Assembly (NCBI GenBank): GCA_900319635.1
Contig: ONPF01000025.1
Location: 1-34,364, forward strand
Reading direction: 5' to 3'
Length of the DNA stretch: 34,364 bases
DNA from: an uncultured Eubacteriales bacterium
GTDB taxonomy: Bacteria; Bacillota; Clostridia; Oscillospirales; Oscillospiraceae
A program made the position numbers and the translations under genes. A model generated the notes under the pieces. It was not told the DNA's origin. It worked only from the letters and a program-made list of their open reading frames with translations, and did no database searches. Each line of letters starts with the position of its first letter. Position 1 is the stretch's first letter. Positions 16,224 to 30,856 of the stretch are shown piece by piece.

Positions 16224-16252
16224 TTGAGAAATCGGGAAAAATGTGATAGAAT
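16224..16252 (+). promoter_or_regulatory. Sigma-A promoter upstream of the two-component operon
   Basis: TTGAGA (16224-16229), a 17-bp spacer with an extended TGA, and TAGAAT (16247-16252). Transcription from here would give a leader of about 155 nt before the response regulator. The leader holds GCGCGGATGCGC-type short inverted repeats (about 16277-16289) and AAAAGCGCGTTTTTT (16319-16333), a weak terminator-like stretch. Nothing coding is seen in 16101-16416. Confidence 0.6.
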
Positions 16253-16367
16253 CCTGTAACGCAAAAGAGGAAGAGCGCGGATGCGCGGCCGTCTTTGCAG
16301 CTCCTTAACCCAGACAGCAAAAGCGCGTTTTTTACATATTATTCACTTTCTGCTGTTAAAACTGAGC

Positions 16368-16373
16368 TATAAT
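16368..16373 (+). promoter_or_regulatory. Possible second -10 box before the response regulator
   Basis: A perfect TATAAT about 44 bp before the start codon, but no acceptable -35 box at 16-18 bp. If it is used, it would probably need an activator; a two-component regulator acting on its own gene would fit. Weak evidence. Confidence 0.3.
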
Positions 16374-16416
16374 CACAGGATGATAAACGGATGCATCATG
16401 ACAGGGGGACTGAAGA

Positions 16417-17112
16417 ATGAGCAAGCGGGCTTTGATCGTGGAAGATGACGCCAATATCGCGGAGCTGCTGCGCCTGTATCTGGGCAGAGACGGCTTCGAG
16501 GTCATGATCGTCTCGGACGGCGCCAAGGCGGAGGACGGCTTTGATCTCTTTACGCCGGATCTGGTGCTGCTGGACATTATGCTGCCCGGGAAGGACGGCT
16601 GGCAGATCTGCCGGGAGATCCGCAAGAAATCTGCGGTACCCATTATCATGCTCACAGCCAAGGGCGAGACGGCGGACAAGGTCAGCGGCCTGGAGATGGG
16701 CGCGGACGACTATGTGACCAAGCCCTTTGAGGTCAAGGAGCTGCTGGCGCGTATCCACGCCGTGATGCGGCGCACCGAAGGAGAGGGACAGATCGAGAAA
16801 AAGCTGAGCTTCGACAAGCTGGTGATCAATCTGGACTCCTATGAGCTGATCGTCGACGGGAAAAAAGTGGACACGCCTCCAAAAGAGATGGAGCTTCTCT
16901 ACCACCTGGCGGCCTCGCCCAATCGGGTCTTTACCCGCAACCAGCTGCTGGACGAGGTCTGGGGCTTTGACTATTTCGGGGACTCCCGCACCGTAGACGT
17001 GCATATCAAACGCCTGCGCGAAAAGCTGGAGGGCGTCTCCGACAAGTGGAGTTTGAAGACCGTCTGGGGTGTGGGCTACAAGTTTGAACTGGCGACGGAC
17101 GAGCAGGGATGA
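16417..17112 (+). CDS. OmpR/PhoB-family response regulator
   Basis: Protein of 231 aa. Receiver domain (1-120) with the acidic pocket VEDD, phospho-acceptor D53 in LVLLDIMLPG, the T80 switch residue and K102 in DDYVTKPF. The C-terminal winged-helix DNA-binding domain (about 130-228) shows LTPKE-like TPPKEMELLYHL, the recognition helix RTVDVHIKRLREKL and the wing VWGVGYKF. It should bind DNA when phosphorylated by the kinase encoded next, whose ATG overlaps this stop by 4 bp. The signal is unknown. Confidence 0.95.
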   Translation: MSKRALIVEDDANIAELLRLYLGRDGFEVMIVSDGAKAEDGFDLFTPDLVLLDIMLPGKDGWQICREIRKKSAVPIIMLTAKGETADKVSGLEMGADDYVTKPFEVKELLARIHAVMRRTEGEGQIEKKLSFDKLVINLDSYELIVDGKKVDTPPKEMELLYHLAASPNRVFTRNQLLDEVWGFDYFGDSRTVDVHIKRLREKLEGVSDKWSLKTVWGVGYKFELATDEQG

Positions 17113-18530
17113 AAAGCATTTATCTTCGCAGCTTCGTGGCCATCGCAGCGCTGGTCGCAGTCTGTTTTCTGATCGTTGCCCTGTCCTTTGTGGGAATCGG
17201 CCGGCAGTATGTGATCGAAGAGTACAGAAAAACCATGGAGCGCAGTGCTGAGGAGATCGCCCATACGGCCGCGGCGGTTTTCAACAGTGAATCTCTGGAC
17301 AGCTGGATCTTGCGCATGAACGTCTCCTCGGTGGCGAACGCTTCGGGGAACCTGATCTTTGTGACAGATGAGAGCGGCAAGGTGCTTTGCTGCTCGGACA
17401 AAGATCCGGTCTGCGAGCATATCGGCCTTGTGATTCCCGGAAATATTCTGGAGCTGACGGAAAAGGGCCAGCTCGGCATGCGAAGCGATTTAGGCGGTGT
17501 TTTCAAAAACCAGCGCTATGTACAGGCCAGCCTCATCCTCTCCCCCAAGGGAGAGACCGTGGGCTACGTGTTCGTTTCCAATCCCAGCGGGAACATGCTG
17601 GGCGCCTGGTCGACCTTCCTGACCATTGCCGCGGTGATCGCGGTGGTGGTGTTCTGCGTGGCCCTTGGGGTGACCATGATCTATACGCGGCACATGGCGC
17701 GGCCTCTGGATGAAATGGCCGCCGCCTCCCGGAAATTTGCCCGGGGAGACTTCTCCGTTCGCGTGAAACAGACGGAGGATCCCACCGACGAGATGGGCGC
17801 ACTGATCGAATCCTTCAACAAAATGGCGGATTCCCTGGAGCAGGCGGAAAAACGCAGAAGCGAGTTCATCGCCAACATTTCTCACGAGCTGCGTACGCCC
17901 ATGACTACCATCTCTGGTTTTGCCGACGGCATTCTGGACGGTACCATCCCCGCGGATCAGCAGGAGAAGTATCTCCGTTCCATCCGGGACGAGACAAGGC
18001 GTCTTTCCCGCCTTGTGCGCGAGATGCTGAGCGTTTCCCAGGCCAGGGCGAAGGCGGCAAATCCGGCAACCCGCAGCAATTTTGACCTGACGGAGCTGAT
18101 GCTGCAGACGCTTCTGAGCTTTGAGAGCCGGGCGACAAAGAAGAATCTGGACGTGGATCCCCAGCTGCCGGACGATCATCTGATGGTGCACGCCGACAAG
18201 GACGCCATTACCCAGGTGATCTACAATCTGCTGGACAACGCGGTGAAGTTTTCCGAAAAGGGGAGCTGTCTCGTGGTGCGGCTCTACAAGGACAACGGCA
18301 AAGCCTACGTCTCTGTCAAGGATAAAGGGGAGACGATCCCACCCGAGGATCTGCCCTTCATCTTTGACCGCTTCCACAAGTCCGACCGCTCCCGCAGCCT
18401 GGACAAGGACGGCGTGGGACTTGGCCTGTATCTGGTGAAAACCATCATAAACAGCCACGACGAGGACATTGCGGTAAAAAGCGAGAACGGCGAGACAGAA
18501 TTTGTGTTTACGCTGCCGCTTTCGACATAA
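17109..18530 (+). CDS. Membrane sensor histidine kinase
   Basis: Protein of 473 aa. Membrane segments at about residues 8-30 and 170-192 enclose an extracytoplasmic sensor domain of about 135 residues. A HAMP domain follows (about 193-245, ARPLDEMAAASRKFARGDF), then the dimerisation helix with phospho-acceptor H259 in FIANISHELRTPM and an HATPase domain with N box QVIYNLLDNAVKFS, a G1-like VKDKGETI (the usual D-x-G-x-G is changed to DKGET), F box FIFDRFHKSD and G2 GVGLGLYLVK. It is coupled to the response regulator by a 4-bp overlap. Confidence 0.95.
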   Translation: MKSIYLRSFVAIAALVAVCFLIVALSFVGIGRQYVIEEYRKTMERSAEEIAHTAAAVFNSESLDSWILRMNVSSVANASGNLIFVTDESGKVLCCSDKDPVCEHIGLVIPGNILELTEKGQLGMRSDLGGVFKNQRYVQASLILSPKGETVGYVFVSNPSGNMLGAWSTFLTIAAVIAVVVFCVALGVTMIYTRHMARPLDEMAAASRKFARGDFSVRVKQTEDPTDEMGALIESFNKMADSLEQAEKRRSEFIANISHELRTPMTTISGFADGILDGTIPADQQEKYLRSIRDETRRLSRLVREMLSVSQARAKAANPATRSNFDLTELMLQTLLSFESRATKKNLDVDPQLPDDHLMVHADKDAITQVIYNLLDNAVKFSEKGSCLVVRLYKDNGKAYVSVKDKGETIPPEDLPFIFDRFHKSDRSRSLDKDGVGLGLYLVKTIINSHDEDIAVKSENGETEFVFTLPLST

Positions 18531-18569
18531 GATAACAAAAGAAATCCGAAACGGATCAGGGGTGTAGTT

Positions 18570-19967
18570 ATGAGCAACAACAATTGGTACGCGACAGAGG
18601 ACTGGTATGCGCCGCTGAAGCGGGAAGAGCCTGCGAAGGTGGTTCAGCCCGTGGCGGCGGAGGAACCGGAACTGCCGAAGAAAAAGTCAAAAAAGGGGTT
18701 TTGGGCGGCGGCGATCGCGTTTCTGCTGACCTTTGCCATCGTCATCGGCCTGTGCATGCCGGCCATTCTGAAGACTCGGGAGAATCCCCCCTCCGAAGCG
18801 CCGAAGAGCAGCACATCGCCGGAACGTCCTTCCCAGGAGCGCCCCTCCGGAGAGCGGGACGCCGACAAGCCCGAGGCGACACAGAGACCCTCTGACGGCC
18901 TGGAAGACGGGGAGATGCCGGAAGACTGGGATGAGTTTTTTGCAAACTATTACCAGGACGTGGACACCGCGTCAGCAGAGGTGAACATTGCACGCGGGGA
19001 GCTGCCGGACTCCTTCAAGCTCCAGATCAAGCCCGCTGCCGGCAAGGAGCTGAGCCTGCAGGAGCTCTATGAAAAGTGCTCGCCCTCCATCGTGGCCATC
19101 TCCGGCTATATCGACGGGCAGAGCGGCTACAACTGGGGCACCGGCGTGATCCTTTCCGCCGACGGGCTGATCCTCACCAACACCCATGTGATCGACACGT
19201 GCGACCGGGCGACCGTCACCCTCTACGACGACCGGGAGTTTGAGGCCCGCCTCATCGGCTACGACACCATCAGCGACATTGCTGTGCTGAAAATCGAGGC
19301 AACGGGGCTCACCCCGGCAGAGTTTGGCGAGAGCGCATCCCTCCGGGTGGGTGACCGGGTGGCCGCCATCGGCAATCCCTTGGGCGACAATTTCCGCAGT
19401 ACCCTCACGGATGGCATCATCTCCGCCATCTCCCGGGACATCAGCTATAAGGGACGCACCATGACCCTGCTGCAGACCAACACCGCGCTGAACGAGGGCA
19501 ACTCCGGCGGCGCTCTGTTCAATATGTACGGCCAGGTGGTGGGCATCACCAACATGAAGATGATGTCCTCTTTCTCCAGCATCGAGGGCATTGGCTTCGC
19601 CATCCCCACCAGTACCGTGGAGACTGTGGTCAACAGCATGGTGCGCTATGGCGAGGTGCGGGGCCGTCCCTCCATCGGCGTTACCGTGGGCGGCATCCCG
19701 CCTGAGGCCATGGCCCAGTATAAGCTGCCCAGCGGCCTGTATATCACCGACGTCCTGGAGAGCTCCGACGCCTGGAAGCAGGGCGTTCGCCCCGGCGACA
19801 TCCTCACCGAGGTGAACCACATTCCCGTCTCCACCACCACGGAGGTCAACGATATCAAGAACCAGTACGGCGTGGGCGACAGCCTGCACTTCACCATCTG
19901 GCGCAACGGCGAGATCCTGGAGTTTGACGTGCTGCTGATGGACACCAACGATCTCTACGGCGGCTGA
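18570..19967 (+). CDS. HtrA/DegP-type membrane-anchored serine protease
   Basis: Protein of 465 aa. A cytoplasmic N terminus is followed by one membrane segment (about 44-66), a Pro/Glu/Ser-rich linker (70-120), a trypsin-like domain with the triad H206 (LTNTHVID), D236 (TISDIAVLKI) and S312 (NEGNSGGALFN), and one PDZ domain (about 360-460). HtrA proteases degrade or refold damaged proteins outside the membrane. It lies 39 bp after the histidine kinase in the same direction, so the two-component system may control or sense envelope stress together with it. The start follows GGGGTG. Confidence 0.95.
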   Translation: MSNNNWYATEDWYAPLKREEPAKVVQPVAAEEPELPKKKSKKGFWAAAIAFLLTFAIVIGLCMPAILKTRENPPSEAPKSSTSPERPSQERPSGERDADKPEATQRPSDGLEDGEMPEDWDEFFANYYQDVDTASAEVNIARGELPDSFKLQIKPAAGKELSLQELYEKCSPSIVAISGYIDGQSGYNWGTGVILSADGLILTNTHVIDTCDRATVTLYDDREFEARLIGYDTISDIAVLKIEATGLTPAEFGESASLRVGDRVAAIGNPLGDNFRSTLTDGIISAISRDISYKGRTMTLLQTNTALNEGNSGGALFNMYGQVVGITNMKMMSSFSSIEGIGFAIPTSTVETVVNSMVRYGEVRGRPSIGVTVGGIPPEAMAQYKLPSGLYITDVLESSDAWKQGVRPGDILTEVNHIPVSTTTEVNDIKNQYGVGDSLHFTIWRNGEILEFDVLLMDTNDLYGG

Positions 19968-19977
19968 GCCGGAAAAG

Positions 19978-20138
19978 AAAAAGCGCGCTGCAAAATGCGT
20001 AAACCTGTCATTCCGAACCAGTGACCGATGTCACTGGTGTGGGAATCCGTAATTCTTTTGAGGGAATAACGGATTGCCACGACCAGTTTGCGAACTGGTC
20101 TCGCAATGACGAGCGCATTTTGCAGCGCGCCTTTTTTT
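19978..20138. terminator. Terminator stem whose loop carries a repeat element
   Basis: GCGCGCTGCAAAATGCG (19983-19999) and CGCATTTTGCAGCGCGC (20114-20130) are perfectly complementary over 17 bp, flanked by A-run and T-run (20132-20138). The arms are the halves of a strong bidirectional terminator between the convergent htrA-like and glycosyltransferase genes. The 114-bp interval between them is the palindromic element described separately, so it appears to have inserted into the loop. Confidence 0.75.
20006..20111. repeat. Palindromic REP/MITE-like intergenic element
   Basis: Imperfect palindrome of about 105 bp. The ends GTCATTCCGA and TCGCAATGAC pair 9 of 10. Inside are the hairpin ACCAGTGAC-CGAT-GTCACTGGT, a central stem GTGGGAATCCGT/ACGGATTGCCAC (11 of 12) and the hairpin ACCAGTT-TGCG-AACTGGT, so the whole folds into a cross. 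The TGTCATT...GTGG-AATCC layout resembles high-copy non-coding palindromes seen in many bacterial genomes. No reading frame is present. Target-site duplication is not evident. Confidence 0.7.
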
Positions 20139-20148
20139 GTCTTTGTTT

Positions 20149-21399
20149 TTACGCCCTGCGCCGGGAGCGCGGTTTCAGGCTGATCAGATATCCGAACACG
20201 GCCAGCACCAGCGCTGCAAGCAGCGCGTAGGAGCCGTAATACATATAAAGAAGGTAGTGGGCGCCCTTGGGGGAGAGGTAGCGGCTCAGATAGGCGAAGT
20301 AGCCCAGGAAGGAGGCAAACTCCACCAGCGGCGCTGTGAGAAACACCGAGGGAATGGCAAAGGCCAGGATCAGGGACAGCACGTCCGCCGCATAGAAATA
20401 GCGGTCGTGCATATAGGGCAGCAGGAAGGGGATCCCGATGGCGAAGAGCAGGGAAAGAACAAGAATGGAGCGCTCCGAGAGGCGCTTGCGCTGAACCCAG
20501 GACAGGGCCAGCAGCGAGACCGTGTAGACTCCGGCGGCGGCGATGCCCATGGTTGCGGCGTGCCTGGCCTGCTCTGTACCGTCCTGGATGCGCCAGAAGA
20601 GGGCGAAGACGGAGGGGGAATTGGCGGAGAGATAGGCGTTGATGGTGTCCGTTTGCTTGAAATGGAAGAGCAGCATTTCCAGGAAGGGCTGCCCCATCAG
20701 CACAGCCGGCAGGATCGCCAGCAGATAGACCAACGGAAAGATCAGGAAGTGCTGCCACCGGTATTTGCCGGTGAACCAGAGCACCGCGCAGATGGGCAGC
20801 ACAAAGACTGCCTGTAGCTTAAAGGCGAAGGCAAGCGCCATCATCGCCATGGAGAGGATGGGACGATCGTCCAGCGCCAGCCAGAGCCCCAGCACCAGCA
20901 GAGAGACATAGATCCCGTCGCACTGTCCCCAAAGGGCGCCGTTGAGAAACACCGTCGGCCAGAGGAGCAGGGTGAAGAATAAAGCCAGCCGCAGCCCCTT
21001 GTTCTGGGTGATGCGACCCAGCAGCTTCATGGAGCCCCAGGCCAGGAGCAGATCGAAGATCACGCTCAAAAGCTTGATGAGATAGAGATCCTTGCCCGGC
21101 AGATAGGAAAACAGCGCCAGAAGATACAGGTAGGGGACATGGTAGTTGCAATAGGGCGGCAGCGTTCCGAAGGCGCGAAAGCCGCCGTTGTCCCGATAAT
21201 ATTGAAACCAGGTGGAGAGGAACCAGCGGTAATCGTCCGTCTCCACATCAAAGACCCTGGCCCGCAGCGCAAGGGTCAGCGCCACCAGAATGGCACAGAG
21301 GGCGGCGGCCCAGGGCTTGCGGATCAGCCCTTCGCCATACAGGAGCCACAGGGCGATAACGCCCAGGAGAATAAAGGCAAACAGCACCAGCGCATCCAT
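20149..21399 (-). CDS. GT-C type membrane glycosyltransferase (Gpi18-like mannosyltransferase)
   Basis: Protein of 416 aa with about ten membrane segments. An early extracytoplasmic loop has [11 protein letters not shown], whose acidic residues fit the catalytic DD/DxD position of GT-C enzymes. Other family-like segments are [28 protein letters not shown] and [13 protein letters not shown]. Such enzymes move a sugar from a lipid carrier to an acceptor outside the membrane. The acceptor is unknown. The ATG follows GAGG at 7 nt; that site touches the U-run of a terminator-like hairpin (21411-21439). Confidence 0.85.
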   Translation of the reverse strand: MDALVLFAFILLGVIALWLLYGEGLIRKPWAAALCAILVALTLALRARVFDVETDDYRWFLSTWFQYYRDNGGFRAFGTLPPYCNYHVPYLYLLALFSYLPGKDLYLIKLLSVIFDLLLAWGSMKLLGRITQNKGLRLALFFTLLLWPTVFLNGALWGQCDGIYVSLLVLGLWLALDDRPILSMAMMALAFAFKLQAVFVLPICAVLWFTGKYRWQHFLIFPLVYLLAILPAVLMGQPFLEMLLFHFKQTDTINAYLSANSPSVFALFWRIQDGTEQARHAATMGIAAAGVYTVSLLALSWVQRKRLSERSILVLSLLFAIGIPFLLPYMHDRYFYAADVLSLILAFAIPSVFLTAPLVEFASFLGYFAYLSRYLSPKGAHYLLYMYYGSYALLAALVLAVFGYLISLKPRSRRRA

Positions 21400-21410
21400 A
21401 ATTTGACCTC

Positions 21411-21439
21411 AAAAACAAAGCGGGAGACAAAGCTCCCGC
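21411..21439 (-). terminator. Terminator-like hairpin directly before the glycosyltransferase
   Basis: On the minus strand GCGGGAG-CTTTGT-CTCCCGC (21439-21420) is followed by TTTGTTTTT and then the GAGG ribosome site (21410-21407) of the glycosyltransferase. It may terminate antisense transcription from the rpoB promoter region, or act as an attenuator for the glycosyltransferase. No convincing minus-strand promoter was found beside it. Confidence 0.65.
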
Positions 21440-21466
21440 AAAAATTCACATTTTACAAATTTGTTC

Positions 21467-21496
21467 TTGACAAGGGCAGGACAACAATGGTAAAAT
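21467..21496 (+). promoter_or_regulatory. Sigma-A promoter of rpoBC
   Basis: A perfect TTGACA (21467-21472), an 18-bp spacer ending in an extended TGG, and TAAAAT (21491-21496). The leader is about 145 nt and contains a hairpin GGGC-G-GTTG...CAAC-AT-GCCC (21586-21611) 34 bp before the start codon. Confidence 0.8.
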
Positions 21497-21645
21497 ATCT
21501 TGCTCTATGTGCAGGGGAGCGGGCACATTGCCCCAGCTTCCATCTGTGTGTAGTATACCAGCATCAAGCATGTAAATCAATGCCAGGGCGGTTGAATTTG
21601 ACAACATGCCCGGGCGTTCGCAAAAACGATAAGGAGAGTGCACCA

Positions 21646-29019
<7,374 letters not shown>

Positions 29020-29033
29020 GCCAAAGCAATAGA

Positions 29034-29071
29034 AAAACCAGCAGGAGAGCTCCGGATCTCCTGCTGGTTTT
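29034..29071. terminator. Bidirectional terminator after rpoC
   Basis: AAAACCAGCAGGAGA (29034-29048) and TCTCCTGCTGGTTTT (29057-29071) form a perfect 15-bp stem between the convergent rpoC and NifX-like genes. Confidence 0.92.
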
Positions 29072-29074
29072 GCT

Positions 29075-29410
29075 TTACAGCGTGGTCAATTCATTATTCA
29101 GATAAGCCTTGATCGCCGCGTCGATGCCGCCGTTGTAGGTGTAGAGCTCAAGCCCCAGCGCTTTCAGTCTGGCCATGGCCTTGGGGCCGTAATTGCGGCA
29201 TATCACCGCGTCCAGCACCGAATGGGCAAAGGCGTCGATGCGCTCTTCAAAATCCTTGGGATAGAGGCTCATGAGCTGCTTCTTTTTGACCTTACCGCCC
29301 TCCAGACAATAGATCCACCAGGCATCGGCTTTCTCGAAATTCATCAGCTCCGCCGCCCCTCCGTAGGCCACGGCCACGAAGGTGAGCCCGTCTTGCTTTA
29401 TGAGTTTCAT
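29075..29410 (-). CDS. NifX/NifB-domain (dinitrogenase cofactor-type) protein
   Basis: Protein of 111 aa. The C-terminal half, VICRNYGPKAMARLKALGLE followed by LYTYNGGIDAAIKAYLNNEL, matches the NifX/NifB C-terminal fold (metal-cluster carrier type) also found in many anaerobes without nitrogenase. The start at 29410 has AAGGTGG 8 nt upstream; an upstream extension to 29608 crosses the promoter and is rejected. It stands alone, opposite to and between rpoC and rpsL, where Firmicutes often carry an L7Ae-type gene instead. The role is unknown; iron-sulfur or molybdenum cofactor handling is a family-based guess. Confidence 0.8.
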   Translation of the reverse strand: MKLIKQDGLTFVAVAYGGAAELMNFEKADAWWIYCLEGGKVKKKQLMSLYPKDFEERIDAFAHSVLDAVICRNYGPKAMARLKALGLELYTYNGGIDAAIKAYLNNELTTL

Positions 29411-29433
29411 ATCTCTAACCACCTTTCGGGTTA

Positions 29434-29462
29434 AGAATAGCACAGAACGGGCAAAATGGCAA
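29434..29462 (-). promoter_or_regulatory. Sigma-A promoter of the NifX-like gene
   Basis: Minus-strand TTGCCA (29457-29462), a 17-bp spacer with an extended TGC, and TATTCT (29434-29439), about 25 bp before the ATG. The stretch 29463-29660 holds no recognisable gene. Confidence 0.65.
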
Positions 29463-29663
29463 TCCCGGGTTTTCTGACTGGGAGGGGACGGGGGAGGGAA
29501 AAGTGAAAAGAGTGAACGGGGTGACGGATCCTCAAGACGAACCCTTCTGTAACCGGCTTCCGTTTGCATTGACCTGGCGGTGACAGTGGATAGCTGTACT
29601 ATCTTCATTCCTCAATATCTTGCGTTATAGAAAGAATTTTCAAAAATTTTTCTACAAAAATTC

Positions 29664-29692
29664 TTGACTTAATTTGGGTATTATGCTAATAT
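29664..29692 (+). promoter_or_regulatory. Strong sigma-A promoter of the str operon
   Basis: TTGACT (29664-29669), a 17-bp spacer with extended TGC, and TAATAT (29687-29692). The 30 bp upstream are almost pure A/T runs (29634-29662), like an UP element. The predicted start is near 29699, giving a leader of about 113 nt before rpsL. Confidence 0.85.
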
Positions 29693-29729
29693 TCAGTAGT
29701 TCGTGGCAATCAGCGCCCAAAGTGCGCCC

Positions 29730-29777
29730 AGTTGCCCGAAGCAACTGAAAAAAGCCTGGATTTGTCCGGACTTTTTC
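29730..29777 (+). promoter_or_regulatory. Two leader hairpins before rpsL, the second terminator-like
   Basis: AGTTGC-CCGAA-GCAACT (29730-29746) is perfect. It is followed by AAAAAG-C-CTGGA-TTTG-TCCGG-A-CTTTTT (29749-29776), a 6 plus 5 bp stem with one mismatch and one G-U pair that ends in five T. It sits 35 bp before the rpsL start codon and could attenuate the operon or bind a ribosomal protein. Confidence 0.5.
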
Positions 29778-29811
29778 AGAAAAATGTATCATGGAAGAAA
29801 GGAGGAACACA

Positions 29812-30237
29812 ATGCCCACTTTTAACCAGCTCGTCAGAAAAGGCAGAGAAAAGGTCACCTACAAGTCCACTTCTCCCGCAATGCAGAAGGGCCTGAACAC
29901 CCTGAAGAACAAGGAGACCAACCTGAGCTCCCCCCAGAAGAGAGGCGTCTGCACCGCAGTTCGTACCTCTACTCCGAAGAAGCCTAACTCCGCTCTGCGT
30001 AAGATCGCGCGTGTGCGTCTGACCAATGGTTACGAGGTCACTGCCTACATTCCCGGTATCGGCCACAACCTGCAGGAGCACTCCGTCGTCATGATTCGCG
30101 GCGGTCGTGTCAAGGACCTGCCTGGTGTTCGTTACCACATCATCCGCGGCACTCTGGATGCCCAGGGCGTCAACGGTCGTATGCAGGCTCGCTCCAAGTA
30201 CGGCGCCAAGAGACCCAAAGCTGCGAAGAAGAAGTAA
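29812..30237 (+). CDS. rpsL: 30S ribosomal protein S12
   Basis: Protein of 141 aa. S12 lies at the decoding centre of the small subunit. It opens [15 protein letters not shown] and holds the conserved [19 protein letters not shown], with lysine at the K43 streptomycin position in the TPKKPN motif, and [17 protein letters not shown]. The start at 29812 has GGAGG 6 nt upstream; an ATG at 29791 contains that site and is rejected. First gene of rpsL-rpsG-fusA-tuf. Confidence 0.98.
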   Translation: MPTFNQLVRKGREKVTYKSTSPAMQKGLNTLKNKETNLSSPQKRGVCTAVRTSTPKKPNSALRKIARVRLTNGYEVTAYIPGIGHNLQEHSVVMIRGGRVKDLPGVRYHIIRGTLDAQGVNGRMQARSKYGAKRPKAAKKK

Positions 30238-30241
30238 TTTC

Positions 30242-30267
30242 CGACGGCAGCAAATTCTGCCCTGTCG
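30242..30267 (+). other. Hairpin in the rpsL-rpsG spacer
   Basis: CGAC-GGCAG-CAAATT-CTGCC-CT-GTCG forms a 9-bp stem with a 2-nt bulge 5 bp after rpsL. The 127-bp spacer is long for this operon. In E. coli the S12-S7 spacer binds S7 to control the operon; whether that applies here is not known. Confidence 0.4.
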
Positions 30268-30364
30268 TTTATCTATATACTTGGATAGACCTCGGGGCGC
30301 AACGGACGTTTATGATACGTTCGAGTACCGATGATTCCATTTTATAATGAAGGAGGGAAGCAAC

Positions 30365-30835
30365 GTGCCCAGAAGAGGTAATGTTCCCAAAAGAGAAATC
30401 TTGCCGGATCCTATGTATAACAGCGTTCTGGTGACCAAGCTCATCAACGGCGTTATGCTCGACGGCAAAAAGGGTGTTGCTCAGAAGGTCGTCTACGACG
30501 CTTTTGAGATCATCAAGGAGAAGACCGGCAAGGAGCCCCTTGATGCATTCACCGAAGCCATGAACAATATCATGCCCGCTCTGGAGGTCAAGGCTCGCCG
30601 TGTCGGTGGTGCAACCTATCAGGTTCCTATCGAAGTTCGCCCTGCCCGCCGCCAGACCCTGGCTCTGCGCTGGCTGGTTGACTACAGCCGCAAGCGCAGC
30701 GAAAAGACCATGAAAGAGCGCCTGGCCGGCGAGATCATGGATGCATGCAATAACCTCGGTAACTCCGTCAAGAAGCGCGAGGATATGCACAAGAACGCCG
30801 AGGCCAACAAGGCCTTCGCGCACTTCCGCTGGTAA
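30365..30835 (+). CDS. rpsG: 30S ribosomal protein S7
   Basis: Protein of 156 aa, the normal bacterial length. S7 nucleates the 3' head domain of 16S rRNA. It reads [40 protein letters not shown] and ends [11 protein letters not shown]. The start is GTG at 30365 with AGGAGGG 7 nt upstream; the ATG at 30347 would run through that ribosome site. fusA follows after 21 bp. Confidence 0.97.
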   Translation: MPRRGNVPKREILPDPMYNSVLVTKLINGVMLDGKKGVAQKVVYDAFEIIKEKTGKEPLDAFTEAMNNIMPALEVKARRVGGATYQVPIEVRPARRQTLALRWLVDYSRKRSEKTMKERLAGEIMDACNNLGNSVKKREDMHKNAEANKAFAHFRW

Positions 30836-30856
30836 GGCAAACAGGAGTAAATCCCA

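Noticed and set aside
29411-29608. N-terminal extension of the NifX-like protein to an ATG at 29608
   Set aside because: It would cross a good promoter and has a composition unlike the rest; a ribosome site fits the start at 29410.
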